Assembly (NCBI GenBank): GCA_015501075.1
Contig: JADNYJ010000042.1
Span: 62,001 to 126,000, forward strand
From: Gymnopilus junonius
Taxonomy: Eukaryota; Basidiomycota; Agaricomycetes; Agaricales; Galerinaceae
Length of the DNA: 64,000 nucleotides
Direction of reading: 5' to 3'
A program made the position numbers and the translations under genes. The notes beneath the pieces were generated by a model. That model was not told where the DNA came from. It ran no database searches and saw only the letters and a program-made list of their open reading frames with translations. Of the stretch, positions 21,731 to 33,994 are shown piece after piece (position 1 is the stretch's first letter; each line of letters begins with the position of its first letter).

Positions 21731-24700
21731 ATGAGACGAGTGGAGGGTGCGCTACGCGAAGGACGCGCTTCGTGCCTCGACTGACTGGCTTTGGCTTTCT
21801 GTATATCGTGGTATACGTGTAACATACATGTAAACGCATCGCAATTTGAACGTGCTTTTTCGACTTCTCCTGATTAAGAGGTTTACCAATTCCCAATATG
21901 GCCGTTGCTAAAAAATAATCGAATTATTGAACGTTGAACACGATAAGATACTACAGATTATACAATGTGAATTAATGACACTACTTAGATACGCGCGAAG
22001 AAATATAAGATAAAACCATATGCCCCCAACTGCAACTAAAGTTCCGATGAAGAGGTAGAATTAGAAGACGATCCGTCCATCGCCGCATTCCTATTTGAAA
22101 GAAAGTGGGTGCTTGCGCGCCACTATCCTGGTCTTGCTGATCGTTCCCGGCATCCAAGGTTGAAGGATCTTCAGCCTGATTTGCAGAGTCGTTCGCCTGT
22201 GGCTCAACTGGGGCATTTTCCCACCCACACTGACAGAATATGGGTAACCCGTAATGTTTGGACGGTTCCGGCTCCTTCAGAATATAGCCTCCGACTTTCG
22301 TGCATATATGGTTAAACTTGGATGGGCGGTGTGTTCGAGTTTGGCGCTGTCAATTGGAAGTGCATGCTTGTCCAATTTGGACATATAGTCAATAAAATGA
22401 TGCGCCATTCTTGAAGACAGTAAGGTTCGTAATTGAAGGGAGATAGGATCGGCCTTTGGTGCCACTTGACGATGGGTGGGTAAACGTTGGGAAGAAATCG
22501 CAGGCAAAGTCTGCGGTAATTTTATAGGAGCGCCACCGGAAACGATTTGTCAGAATGTAAAATAGTTTTCTGAGATTGGTCGAGCTGCATTGTGAGGCCA
22601 AGCGACCTGGACACCATTATCTCAGATGATAATCTTCGGTTATCAAGGTTTTTTTTTTTACCTGAAAGGGTATGAAATCCAAATGTGGTGACGGAGGCGA
22701 AGTGGATACGGTGATTCGAAGCGTTGCTTAGAAGATGGATGGCCTCTGGATCCAATCGGTCGTGTCCGATCTACGGATTTGTGAAGGTAAGGGTTCAACA
22801 AAGACGGCTTTATCGCAACTTTTGAGCGTCTGGATCGATATTATAGTAAATAAACAACAATGGGAATTTTGGTTGCCTACGCATCGGAACATGCCAAAAA
22901 GTTAAATTTTCAAGTTCAATATTTTACACGATGCGTGGAGTGTGGATACCCTACCGAAAAATGCACAGCTTAGACAGTCTTCCTCTGGAAAAGTTACATC
23001 GAGCACTTGGAGAAACTTGGTAGAAATATTAATAGTTGGCCTACAGGGTTGTAGACTAGAAACAATGCTTTCGGATTTAATCTACCGTTCGGAATTTACC
23101 ACAAATCACTTGTTTCCAATTTCATATATTCGGGGATGATTACCGTGCAGTCTTGAATCATTGTGTGCCATAGACGAAGTAAGCGGGTTTCGTCAATGGG
23201 AGAGATTTTTGGGTGATGAAGACTTTTTCTGAAATACCCTCCGGCTTATGAAATTTACTTTGAGTCACATAGATACATTCCTGGCTCCCAGTGACCTAGC
23301 AGCTATTGTCTTAGAGTGCGCCCAATCCAAATCGGGCTAGTAGCGCATCATCACGTGGAAAGATGTACGCCGGAGCTTGGTCCAAGCAAGGACCAGTCAA
23401 AGACGTGGTCAAGACCCAAAACAACAGAGGACGGATGGCGCGTTGTATCCCCATTTTCCAGCCTTGTCTCACCTAAGTATTTATCCAAACTGCGTTCGTG
23501 TTTCCTACCTCAGGTACCGCTTGACCTTTATGCCCAAAGCAAATTCGCAGGTGGATGAAGTTCAACAACACAGGAGGCACCCCCGTTCAAGATGCTGTCT
23601 CCGGCTCGAAGATGGAGGGAGGAACTCCGGTGGTTGAGCCCATGCTCTCTATGTCGAGGTTGATAGGCCGTAGGAAGGCGTTTTGGGGGGTTCAAATTTC
23701 CAGCAAGGTTCGTTCTCAGCTATACGCCTTCTGGGATCTACATCTGCTTCCTTACTAACGGCCCTCTCTTCTCTATGAATTCCAAAAGGCACTACAGTAG
23801 GCGAAGAATATCAAGATCAAGCTGCAACTGAGCGATTCGATTCTTTCGACACGGCTTCGAGTGAAACAAGGCTTTGAGGCTACTCTTGATAGACCCCGTA
23901 TGTGGTTCGTTTCGTTGTTTGACACTCTCACCTCCATTCTGCGGCACTTATTGCTATCCTCTTGGCGGGAAGTCTTTGAATTTGCTGTTGCTTTCCAGGC
24001 GTTGTCTTCCGCCTGTGTGATTGTTCCAGTACTTAACGTATGCTCTACAACTTCACTCCTTCAATTCCGACATCCTCACCCTCGCCCTTGCCCAAGGCCT
24101 CCTTTTCATCTTCAGATTAGTCCGAGTCGTCAACCTCGACCTCTGATATCTCCTCTCGGCCTTGGAATTTTCTTCTGCCTTTCGCTTCTCCGACCGTTAG
24201 GGGTAACCGTGTAGCGGGAATCCTCCTTCATCATGGCTTCAAGATTGTCAAGCTGCGCATAAGACTAAGTGAGTATTCTACAATAAACCTTGTGGTTGTC
24301 AGATTACTTACATATATTTTCTGTTAAGGGGCCTGTAGACAGGGTATTCCTGAGGGCATGGTATCACCAGACATGTTGACAAAGGTCTGCATTCGTCGAC
24401 ATTTGGAATTCACTCATTTAATACTTGGTCATGGAGAATTTGGAAGCGTCATCATGGACAACTAAACATGGGTTTTCTCGATCTGATGCGCGTTATCATG
24501 TAAGATTTCATGCTGTTTTCGTACCCACATTTACTGAAACAAGACTGGAGCGTAACAGGAAGAATTATGCAGCAATCTATTCTCTGAATGTCGATTTTTA
24601 CAGTCGCCTTCAAAAACCTCCTATTTGATACAGAAATGACATGCTGTCAGCAAGGGGATAGGGGTAAAGTGGTTCACAGAATCTAACACGTATATTAATG

Positions 24701-24850
24701 ATGTTTTACAGGAGATACGATTCGTACGACGTAACGTGAATGAAGAAGCAAAATGATAACAGAGAGAGAGAGAACGATAACCAGAAGCTATTTACACAGC
24801 ACCCCCAATCATATTTCAATCGACCAATTTACTCAAAAGCCCTGAAGTTT
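21731..24850. other. Gene-poor region
   Basis: Apart from a possible decayed gene at about 22060-22790, no coding region can be supported in these 3.1 kb. Short open frames around 23300-24230 look random. No terminal repeats or transposase motifs were seen. Confidence 0.4.
22060..22790 (-). pseudogene. Possible unidentified gene or remnant
   Basis: On the minus strand, a protein-like stretch (IGHDRLDPEAIHLLSNASNH) runs to a GTAAAA donor near 22660. An acceptor follows near 22617. After it the coding signal is split between frames: one reads RKLFYILTNRFRWRSYKITA, another LRTLLSSRMAHHFIDYMSKL to about 22277. I cannot build a single product and do not recognise the family. It may be a decayed gene or one with further indels. 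Confidence 0.25.
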
Positions 24851-25677
24851 CTAGGACGTAGATTTCTTCTTCGAAATTCGAGTCCTAGAAATAATTCAGC
24901 ATAATGAAAACGTATCCGATTCAAGTAGTACAAAAACGCTCACCTCTTGCGCTGTTTCTTCACGTTTGCAGGTTCTTCGATAAAGTCACCTTGATTCAAG
25001 TCGAGGCTGTCCGAATTCTTGGCAGATCTTGCGTCAAACACCATCTTTAGCTCATTCCAGTCGGTAATAAATTTATTCTTGATCGCCAGTCTGTCTGCTT
25101 CTGTTGGCAGTAAAGTCCCTTGATCAGGGACGACGATGCTGGAGGAGACGCTGGAAGGCGTTGGCGGAGTTGGGGTTTCGGTTTCTTCTGGAGAGTTGGA
25201 GTCGGATGATGATGCTGATGCTTCGGAATGACATGGCATCAGGTCTGGTGGGGTATTACTGGGTACTTGGTCTGGCGGAGGGGTATGTTGGCCAAGCGGA
25301 AAATTTTGTGAATGGGGACTTTCTGTCGTTGGAATGGACGTGGAGAGAGGTGACAAACTCTCAGTTGGGAAAGGGGTTGGTGAAACGTGGCGGAGTGTGG
25401 TTTGTAGTGACGGAGGATTTGGAGCGTTGGAATGGACATGTTGGATGAAAATGCGCTGGTCGGGAACTGTTGAATGCTGGTCGCTGTGCAAAGGGGGCCA
25501 GTTTGATCCGAGGGGCGTCTCCTCTACGGGGACGCTGTTAAGGTTAAGGTGGTAGTTAGAGGGAGAAGGCCACCCGCCCTCGCTGTTAATGTTAATGTTG
25601 TTGAAGTTAATGTTGTTGAAGGAGTTGTTGGCGGAAAACATTTCTATGTAGAGAATTTGTGGGACGAAAGAAAGCAC
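24851..25677 (-). CDS. Hypothetical Ser/Pro-rich protein with basic C-terminus
   Basis: There are two exons. The first is from 25677 (or more likely the second Met at 25641, MFSANNSFNN) to about 24942. The second follows a GTGAGC...TTTCTAG intron and encodes TRISKKKSTS, ending at a TAG at 24851. Without splicing, the frame stops at 24940. The protein of about 240 aa has an Asn-rich start and a long Ser/Pro/Thr-rich middle. A short possibly structured part follows (TEADRLAIKNKFITDWNELK), then basic KKQRKRTR, a likely nuclear signal. TATAAA at about 25741-25736 supports the start. Function is unknown. Confidence 0.6.
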
Positions 25678-28672
25678 TGTTTTGAGGTGGTGGTAAGAGG
25701 GGAAATTCGTTGAAGGCCTATAGGGACATCGAATTTATAGGCCCTCCCTCCTGACCAATCCAATAGCTTCTGACGCTTTGACGCGTCGTTACTTTATTCG
25801 GTCAGCCAATGAGCAAGAAGCTCGGTTCAGGGACTGGCCCTACATGACTTGATTTATCAAACCTTCCTTCCGAGATCGGATTTTCAAGGAGACGTGAGCC
25901 GAGGCTGAGGCCTGAGGTACAGATCTCTCTAAGGTTTAGGGAGTTTGCGTATGTTTTCACCACACACGTCGCATCCAAACGATCTAGATTCTAAAAACAA
26001 TGGAATTCTTTTTTTGTAATTTTTTTAATCGCTTCCAGTCTTACCCCTTGTGACGATATGGACTTTTTCGGTAAGTTTCTGGATTACTTTTATTCTAAGC
26101 CAGTGGCGTTTGGTTTCTAACAAGAATTTTGGTGACGAAATGATCGGTGTTATATCATTCGAAAGATTTTTATGCTTGTACATGTCCAGATGTGAAAAAA
26201 ACGACGGTAGGCTGCGGGTATGAGTCTCAAGGCCTCGTTCTTCTCCCTTCGTATATGCACCGTGTCGTGGTTAAGCTTGCTCGGGAGCCGGGACTTTGAC
26301 TACCACAGGACCGTCTTTATCCCCTTTCTTCGAGTTCCTTCAACAAGTTTCGAAATGCGGCTGGGAATGATTTAAATGACAAGGTCCCCCGTTCTCAACA
26401 TGTCTGAATATGTAAGGGTTTAACTTTAGCCAGCCTTGTTGTTGATACACTGCCACCATTTGGTGAAACAATAGTGAATTCTGAGCCGGGTCGATACACA
26501 TTGTTTGAATCCCTAAGCAGTCGGATGCATTTTAACTATGGGTGTTGTCCTCAAATTTTCCTTACTTCTTCAATCGATAATCCCTTTGACCCCAGTCGGG
26601 TCTCCTACCGTGCGACGACAGTGGGGTTCTTCTCAGAGAGCTCGTGTTGTTTTTAGTAATCCCGTTGGAACGCCCAATTGGGTATCCGGCGGAGTTATTT
26701 CACGTGAAGAGAGCAGCAGCAATTTTTGCGTTCTGAATCCTGATTCCCAGGTTTGAACCTTTCCTTTTTTTCTCACCCCTTCTTATTTTTCAAAAATACA
26801 TATAGTACACCTCTCCGAGATCTTAGATTCTCATTCCCGTTCCCGTTTAGGCTGACGCCTTGAGTTTAGGCTGACTCCTCAAGGCGTCAAGTCCTACGAA
26901 GAAAAGGACCAGAAGAAGACCAGAAGAAGACCAGAACATACAGTCCTTTGACACTGCACAGGGGCAGAATAAAGAGTGGAACAGGATGCAACGACGGCGC
27001 TGGGTTTGCTCTGCGAATAGGCTCATCACATCTTCCTCTCTTTTCGCCTCTGATGTTCAAGTTCTCGTTCTAGAATGCTTCTGGCTTCGCCTCGTCGACA
27101 TACACGGAGTCCTGCCCGACGGCCCAAAGTCCGAGAAGAAAACATGAATTCGAATATAAATTAACTGATTAAGGTATGTATCTGCATTCATACCAATACC
27201 TGCTCCGTCTTTCCTGAGTTCTTACTAACTTGTCTTCTTTTTTCTCTTTCTCTCATTTCAGACCCAGTGGGCGTGGTCTCCGTCTTGCACTTTCAGCCTC
27301 TGCTTTTTTTTTTCAAGCTGCACGAAGCGAGGACTATAAACGCGACGGAAATAAAGCCCGCCAAGTTCACGAAATGTTACCTACGGTCGACCTAGCGATC
27401 CTCTTCATATGCAGAAGACTCGGTTGTCAACTCTTTCTTGGAAGCCGTGAAATGGCCTTCGACCTGCTTGTCATGTAATAGCGAATCTGCATATCAATGA
27501 ACAAGCAGCTCGGTTATGAAAGAAGTGACAAACCAATGACTGTTTGGGTAATATGTCGGGTGGCATGTCTATACCGGAAAGGCGACTTTATCGACTCTTC
27601 TTCAGTGGCCAGGTACATCCCCGAGCTGAGAAAAGGCTTCTCAGGCCCTTCGCCTCCAACCACTAGCCAATCTCAATGCTCCCCTTGAGACTCCTTTCTC
27701 TTTTTTTTGGATCTATTACCAACCTTGATCTACCCCGATGCGTCAATTATACCCTACTTGCTGGAGCGTTTAACTTTAGCGCAGTGTCTTTGCGTCTTTC
27801 CTGCGTCATTCGAATCTACCTCCACCTCAGTGACTTTGATGTGGGATTATGCGTTCCTAATTTATCCAGCCCTAATTGTATTTCAAAGTCTACGGGATGA
27901 TAATTTTCAGGCGGACATCAGTAACCTTTGGTGTATATTCCTCTTGTCACCATTGCTAAACAAAGATTCATGCAGAAGGGACAAATAAGCATCGCTTTGG
28001 CTGATATTGGGTTTGGAAAATATTCAGGAAGCATAACTTCCTAGCTTCCACAACGTACTACTCTTTAGAGACAAGTGAAAAATTACATCTGTTGCAAGTC
28101 TACGGTACATAGCTACATGCCCCAGATCTTCCGAATTCTCAGCACCGTCTTCGATCAAAAATAAATATCAGAAACGTTGACCGGCACAACCTTGCAAAGA
28201 ATTAAGATGAGATGAGAGCAACAGAGCACATATTCCAAGGCATCTCCGTCAAGATTCAATAACACGGAACGACACAGTAAGCATGCGAAAATTTTTGAGA
28301 TAAAAGGGTTGGGGGATTTAGAGAGAAAGAAGCAATTGTCTGTTTCCGTCTTTTCCCCTCATCACCCGCCAACCGCCCTCAGAGAATCGAACGTCACTTC
28401 CCTTCAACTCGCCTTACTTCCCCTCATCCTACGCCCTCCTAGACCTTATATCCCCTCCATTGCATGCTCTACTGAAACTCGAAGTTCGAAGTCTCAAATT
28501 CTCGTGAACACACCGCAGAGCCTATTCTGGCCACCTCTTACATACGCAAACGTTGCAACAAACATATCAAGGACTGCAGTCCCCTGCGGCCTGTACCTGT
28601 GTGACGTATTCGGTAGTCAAGAACTAATTCCGGAAGTCAGCGGAAAGAAGGAAGAGGCATAAATTAAAAGCC
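25678..28672. other. Gene-poor region
   Basis: The first 100 bp hold the TATA element of the gene to the left. Beyond that I see only short frames without protein character across nearly 3 kb. The near-exact repeat of GAAGACCAGAAG around 26910-26935 is short and local. Confidence 0.4.
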
Positions 28673-30711
28673 ATGGCGGTGGACGACGGGCAACGTAATC
28701 TTCACACTCTACCTTCTTCTACTGCGCCTAGTGATCCGGATCATCGTGCGCAGCAGCAGCAGCGGGGTCCGAGTCAACCACAGAAGAAGACAACGAAGAA
28801 GAGGGCTTGGAGTATCTTTGGTGAGCTGTATTTCAGCGGGAACAACGAACGACACACTCAGTCGACGTTCGGACCCACTGGCACTTCCACCTCGCGTGCA
28901 GCTTCCGGTTGGACTGCTAGAGGAACAGCAGGAGTCGGAGCTTCGCGCTATCCTTACAAATATCACGTTTTACCTTCTCAAGAGTCGGTGACGATGGGCG
29001 GCGAGACCACTGGTGTCAGCTACCATGGGGACGAGCATGAGACAGAGTCAACCTCCAACCTTGTACCGCCGCATAGAGGAGAGACGAATGATATCGTGCT
29101 CGCACAGGCCCCACCGCCCAAGGGCAAGTACGCGGACGTGTCGTTTCTGATCAAGTACACCTGGCCACCGTCATGTTCCGAATGCGTGAGTGCTCTCCGT
29201 CCCCCCTTCCCACATTTCATCCAAAATTTTGATTCTTTCATTCGTTCAAGTTCAATTACTCATAATTCTCCTTGGATAGCATTCGTGTTCTCTGGTTCGC
29301 GCTCAAATCTTTGGTCTTGCACCCCAAATCCATGAAGCGACACACAACCATCACTTTCATTCGGTGGATAACCGGAACATGCAACTACAAGGAAATCCAG
29401 TTCCTTATGCCTCCTTCCGTGGACGCCTACCTGCAGTGGACGAAGAGACAAAAGCCGAGGATGGAGCCGTTCATAGAACCGTTGATAGACGACGCGATGG
29501 TGATGTGGGTTGGGAAGAAGAGGACGGATAGGGTGGTGCTGTATATGCCTGGTGAGGCATTCTTCTCTCCGTCTTTCTTCTCTGGCTGTGGCTCCCGCTG
29601 GTCGTTGGCGTTGCTGATGAGCCTTTTTCTTTGGCTTGAATGATTACAGGCGGCGCGTACTTCTTCCCTCTGAGCGGCAATGCTATTTCATTTTGGAGGT
29701 ATGTCCAACTCGAGCTAGAGTCACAGGGTATCGACGTCGGTCTCGCCATCCTCGCGTATTGTAAGCCTCTCTAGCGTTCTTCCTTTTCAAGAACATGTTA
29801 TTAACCTCTTTTTCATTCATTCATTCATTCATTCTTCCCTCTCTCTCACCCCTGAACCCATAAAAGCTCTCATCCCAGAAGCAGGTTTCCCAACCCAACT
29901 CCGCCAAGCCCAAGTCGCACTCGAACACATCCTCGCCTCGGGCGTGCACCCCTCGAATTTACACCTCGTCGGCGACTCGGCAGGCGGGAACCTCATCCTT
30001 TCTCTCCTCTCACACATCCTACACCCCCTACCCATCCCGCACTTCCGGCCTTTCTTCACTTCCCTCCTCCAGGCCCTCCACAAAGCCAAAGCCCGCCTCC
30101 AAACCATCCCTTCCAGAACCCGCCTCCAAGCAAGGCGCGCCGCCCACATGCCCACACACGTTCATGCCCATACGAGGCGTATACCTCATGTCTCCCTGGG
30201 TGTGCATGGAGAGCACCACCGCTTCGTCCCGCGCCAATTTCGCATACGACATCATCGTACCCTCCCCCTCCGGTCAGCGCGCGAACTTCGTCAAAGCCTA
30301 CCTCACCTCTGCGCGCATATCCCATACATTGACCCTCTGAATGCACATGCCCCAAGAGGCTCGGATGCCCCCACGGACTCAGGTTCAGGTTTAGGTTCAG
30401 GTTCGGCATGGTTCGCCGGCCTAGACGGTATAGTCGACAGGCTGCTGATGACCGCGGGGGGGAAGGAAGTGTTAAGGGATGATATTATTGCTTTTTCGCA
30501 AACGATGGGGAAGGTGAAGAGGAGGGAGTTTGGGTTTGTGGTTCAAGAGGGAGGGGTGCATGTGGATCCGCTGTTGGAGTTTATGTTTATGGATGGGAAG
30601 GAGGGTAAGAGTAAAGGTAAAGGTAAAGATAATGCTAAGGGCGAGGGAGAAGTGCGTTCGTTAACGCCGATGATTGTTAGTTGGCTAGCGGCGGGGTATA
30701 GGAGTAGTTAG
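28673..30711 (+). pseudogene. Alpha/beta hydrolase paralogue H1, multiple frame breaks
   Basis: This is a fold-3 (steryl-acetyl-hydrolase-like) hydrolase. The exons by comparison with H2 and H3 are 28673-29185, 29280-29551, 29650-29760 and 29867-30711. A disordered N-terminus is followed by GKYADVSF, the strand DRVVLYMPG, the oxyanion GGAYFF, the nucleophile LVGDSAGGN and the catalytic-His region EGGVHVDP. Four one-base breaks appear against its paralogues: about 29150, about 29283, about 30165 and about 30310. All splice sites are intact, and exon 3 is exactly 111 nt as in H2 and H3. So this is either a very young pseudogene or a real gene with sequencing deletions. It faces H2 across the cyclophilin gene. 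Confidence 0.7.
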
Positions 30712-32067
30712 TATGTGGTAGTTCTTCTATTTTTTTTTTCTTTCCCCCTTTTTTGCTTGCTTTCTGTTCGGTGGATATAGGATCTATTTGGGTCCTTTTT
30801 GCTATACCACATTGTATATATGTACTATATACTTTTTTCATCGCTATACGTGTTACCAAAGACTGTTCTCGCTCCTGCTGTTTCGTCCAAAAGCCAGGTG
30901 TGATCGTAAGCATGGTTTAAACGTGGAGATTCGTCTTTGTTATTTATTTGGTATTGCAGTTGTCATGGCTCGTTATTGCAAAGCAGGGACGTCCTATGGA
31001 AATCAAGTAAATATTGGATCCTTTTGTACAAATTTCTCTCCTATTCTTTGAGGAATACCCAATTGGCCATAGGAACCCTGTTGTTCGGAGTTGTCCTTGG
31101 ATTTGATGCTCGGAATACATGTGCTCTGTTCATATATGTTGCTCTCATTTCATCTTGATTCCAGATCCTTGTTTCCTCACCAGCTTGGTCATTGGACGCC
31201 AACGTTTCTGACATTTATTTTTACAGACGAAAATATCGTGAACTTCAGGCTAAATAGAAATATACTGCCAAGGTACGTTGCATAGCAAGTGTATCCTTTA
31301 TCTTATAGCTCAAGCTTATAGAAAACAACTCATCTGAGACTCGAGAGACTTGAACATAAACTTTGAATTTTGATTCTCGAAGCATTCAATTCAAAGTCAA
31401 CAACAAAATATACATCAAAGAAGGAAATGCAGGAATAGCGGCTCCTGTTTTCCTCGACCATGCTCTTCATCCACAGGTCCTGGAGCAGATCTTCCATCCA
31501 TCCGGCACTCTTAACAGCGTCCATACATATCTCTCACCACTTTGATAAATACGACATATCAGAACATGAAAATTGTACGTGGACGAGCGCAGGAGAGATA
31601 CAGAACATAGAGCCACTCCAGAAATATTAACCGTCATAATAAAGAACTATGATCTTCGTTTCCTTGCGTGACAGTATCTGGTAGTACTACTGGTCTATAT
31701 TATATTTCATATTGACTGCTAGCAGTATTACCCGCACAGAGCAAAGCTCGGTGTACCATTCCTGATTGAGACTTGCGAAGAACGATCAAAACGCGTCGCG
31801 TCGCGTCCGCTTAGTCCACTCCCGTGATCAATCCCTACGCGACCCGTGTCTCTCCGTGCACGTGACATAGCCGAATTTTCGAAACCCAACCGGGTTCGGA
31901 TTTCAAATTCGTTTGAAAAACTCAACTTATCCTTCTCCTCCTCCTTATACGGTCTTTCTTGCCCCTTTTCTTGGTATTGTTCCTTCGAAACCCACCAAGG
32001 AAACCAAGTTAACCACAAAGTCCTCAGGTCCGACACTGAACAGTCAAATAGTCAAAAGTCAAAGAAA
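30712..32067. other. Intergenic spacer between H1 and cyclophilin
   Basis: This is AT-rich DNA without supported genes. The last 250 bp, C/T-rich on the coding strand, should hold the cyclophilin promoter and leader. Confidence 0.4.
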
Positions 32068-33502
32068 ATGGCCTCGACATTCTTCCGCCGCTTCGTGTCC
32101 TCCGCCTCGACGGGTGGTGCGAGTAAAATGTACATCGGTTTCGGTCTGGCATTTGTTGCTGCCTCTGCTATTCCGACGTATACGATACTGAACGATTCTC
32201 CTTCTCCTGCTGTCTCTTCTAGGCCTAATGTTTTCGTACGTCATTTCGTTTCGTTTTGGGTTGGGCCTGTTTTTGGTGGAAGGGTGCTGATTTATGTTCG
32301 CGTTCTTTTCTTTTCTTTGTCTTTTGCTTTATATGTCGCCGCTGCACTACCACCCTTGTACCATGATGCCCTTACCGCCTGTGGTCGTCCTCACACCAAA
32401 CCGAACCAAACCCAAAAAAATGCAGTTCGACGTAGCGATCAACGCTCAGCCCTCCGGCCGCATCGTATTCAAGCTATACGATGACACCGTCCCCAAGACG
32501 ACTAAAAACTTCCGCGAGCTCGCGACGGGCCAGCATGGGTTTGGATATGCCGGCAGTTTGTTCCATCGGGTTATTCCTAGGGTGCGTGGGTTTTTTCTTT
32601 TTTTTTCTCTTTTTTCGGAGGGGAGGGGGGTTTGTACTTTGCTGCTGCTCCTGTTGTGGCTGTTATTGGTGATGCTGCAAGTGCTCATGCTCGTGCTCGT
32701 GCTCATGCTTCTCCTACTCCCCTTCCCCTGTTTTGCGGCTGCCGGTGTGGCTGTAGTATTTCACTCCGGATACAAGTCTTGAAATAATGAAGGCTAACAA
32801 CGCGTCCTTTTTTCCCTCTTGTTTTTGTAGTTCATGCTCCAAGGTGGCGATTTCACGAACCAAAACGGCACAGGTGGCAAGTCGATCTATGGGCCCATGT
32901 TCCCTGGTACGTCTCTCTTTCCCTTTCTCTTCTTTTCTCCCTTCTTTTACCTTCTTACCATTTTATGCCTTCTTTCCTTTTGTGCATCTTCCTCCTCTTT
33001 ACCTCCCTTTTACACAACCTTCATCCTCCCCCCTGTCTTCCTTCTTCTTCTTCTCCTCTCTCCTTTCCCCCCTCATCTTACGACCTGTCTTACTGTGTTC
33101 GTGTTCATCTTCACAGACGAGAACTTTGTGCACAAGCACACCGAGCCGGGCCTCCTCTCCATGGCCAACGCGGGCAAGAACACGAACGGATCGCAGTTCT
33201 TCATCACCACTGTCAAGACGCCTTGGGTGAGTTTTTTTGTTTTGTTTCTCTCTTTTGCTGCCGTTCTCTCATAATTCCTATCTTTTTTTTTTTTTATTCA
33301 CTTTCGACCTTCGACCTTCGACCTTCGACCTTCGACCTTCTACCTTTCACCTTTCTAAAACCTACAGCTCGACGGCCGCCACGTCGTATTCGGCAAAGTA
33401 GTAGAAGGCATGGACGTCGTCAGCGCCATTGAGAAGGTCGGCACGGACAGCGGGAAGCCGACGGCCAAGGTCACCATCACTTCTTCCGGGGTGGTGGAGT
33501 AG
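32068..33502 (+). CDS. Mitochondrial cyclophilin (peptidyl-prolyl isomerase), 214 aa
   Basis: The five exons are 32068-32235, 32426-32581, 32831-32906, 33117-33226 and 33368-33502. They total 645 nt in frame. The first 56 residues begin [14 protein letters not shown], basic and Ser-rich like a mitochondrial presequence, with one hydrophobic stretch. The cyclophilin domain then runs to the end with its hallmark residues: [16 protein letters not shown] (catalytic Arg, Phe, Met, Gln), NGSQFFITT, and the Trp and His of [12 protein letters not shown] that bind cyclosporin and substrate. It catalyses proline cis-trans isomerisation in protein folding. The intact frame contrasts with the broken hydrolases on both sides. 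Introns of 140-250 nt are long for this window. Confidence 0.92.
33301..33340 (+). repeat. Tandem 7-bp repeats (TTCGACC) in cyclophilin intron 4
   Basis: About five copies of TTCGACC follow a T-rich run and end just before the acceptor at 33367. It is a local tandem array inside an intron with no known role. Confidence 0.8.
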
Positions 33503-33994
33503 ATTTGGCGGTGATCAGTTGGGGTCGATCGATGTGGTGTTTTTTTGTTCTTGAGGATGATTTGGAGCGCTGAGGAGTTGAGGGGGCGTTGGAGGGAAAA
33601 CGTTCTTTAGTCCTTTTGGGGAGGGGAAAGAGAGAGGGTGGGTATGGTTGGATGAAAAGTAATTCACGCTAGCTAGTTTTGCGTACGTGTGCATGTGCAT
33701 AGAGCGAGTCGATGTATCCTTAAACCCTTTTTGATCGGATGTTTTGGTTTTTGAACCCTGTTGCCTTGAACCCTTGAAGCAAGCTCGAGCAGTTTGACGG
33801 CTTGGTGTCTTCGTTACAATATGTAATGGATGACGCTGATATATAACTTATTTCATTTTTTTTTAAATATGGATAGTGATGAATGAGAGTAGTAGTGATA
33901 GTAATGGTATACATATGTATAATATATATATTATACACAAAAAAGACCGTATCAAAAGATAACGCTCATCACAACCCCAACTTCCAAGGTACTA
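33503..33994. other. Intergenic, 3' ends of cyclophilin and H2
   Basis: Two convergent genes end here. A T-rich stretch and an AT palindrome (about 33918-33937) are the only structures visible. Confidence 0.4.

Noticed and set aside
31728..32036. Minus-strand frame opposite the cyclophilin leader
   Set aside because: No protein character; it lies over the promoter and 5' leader of a solid gene.
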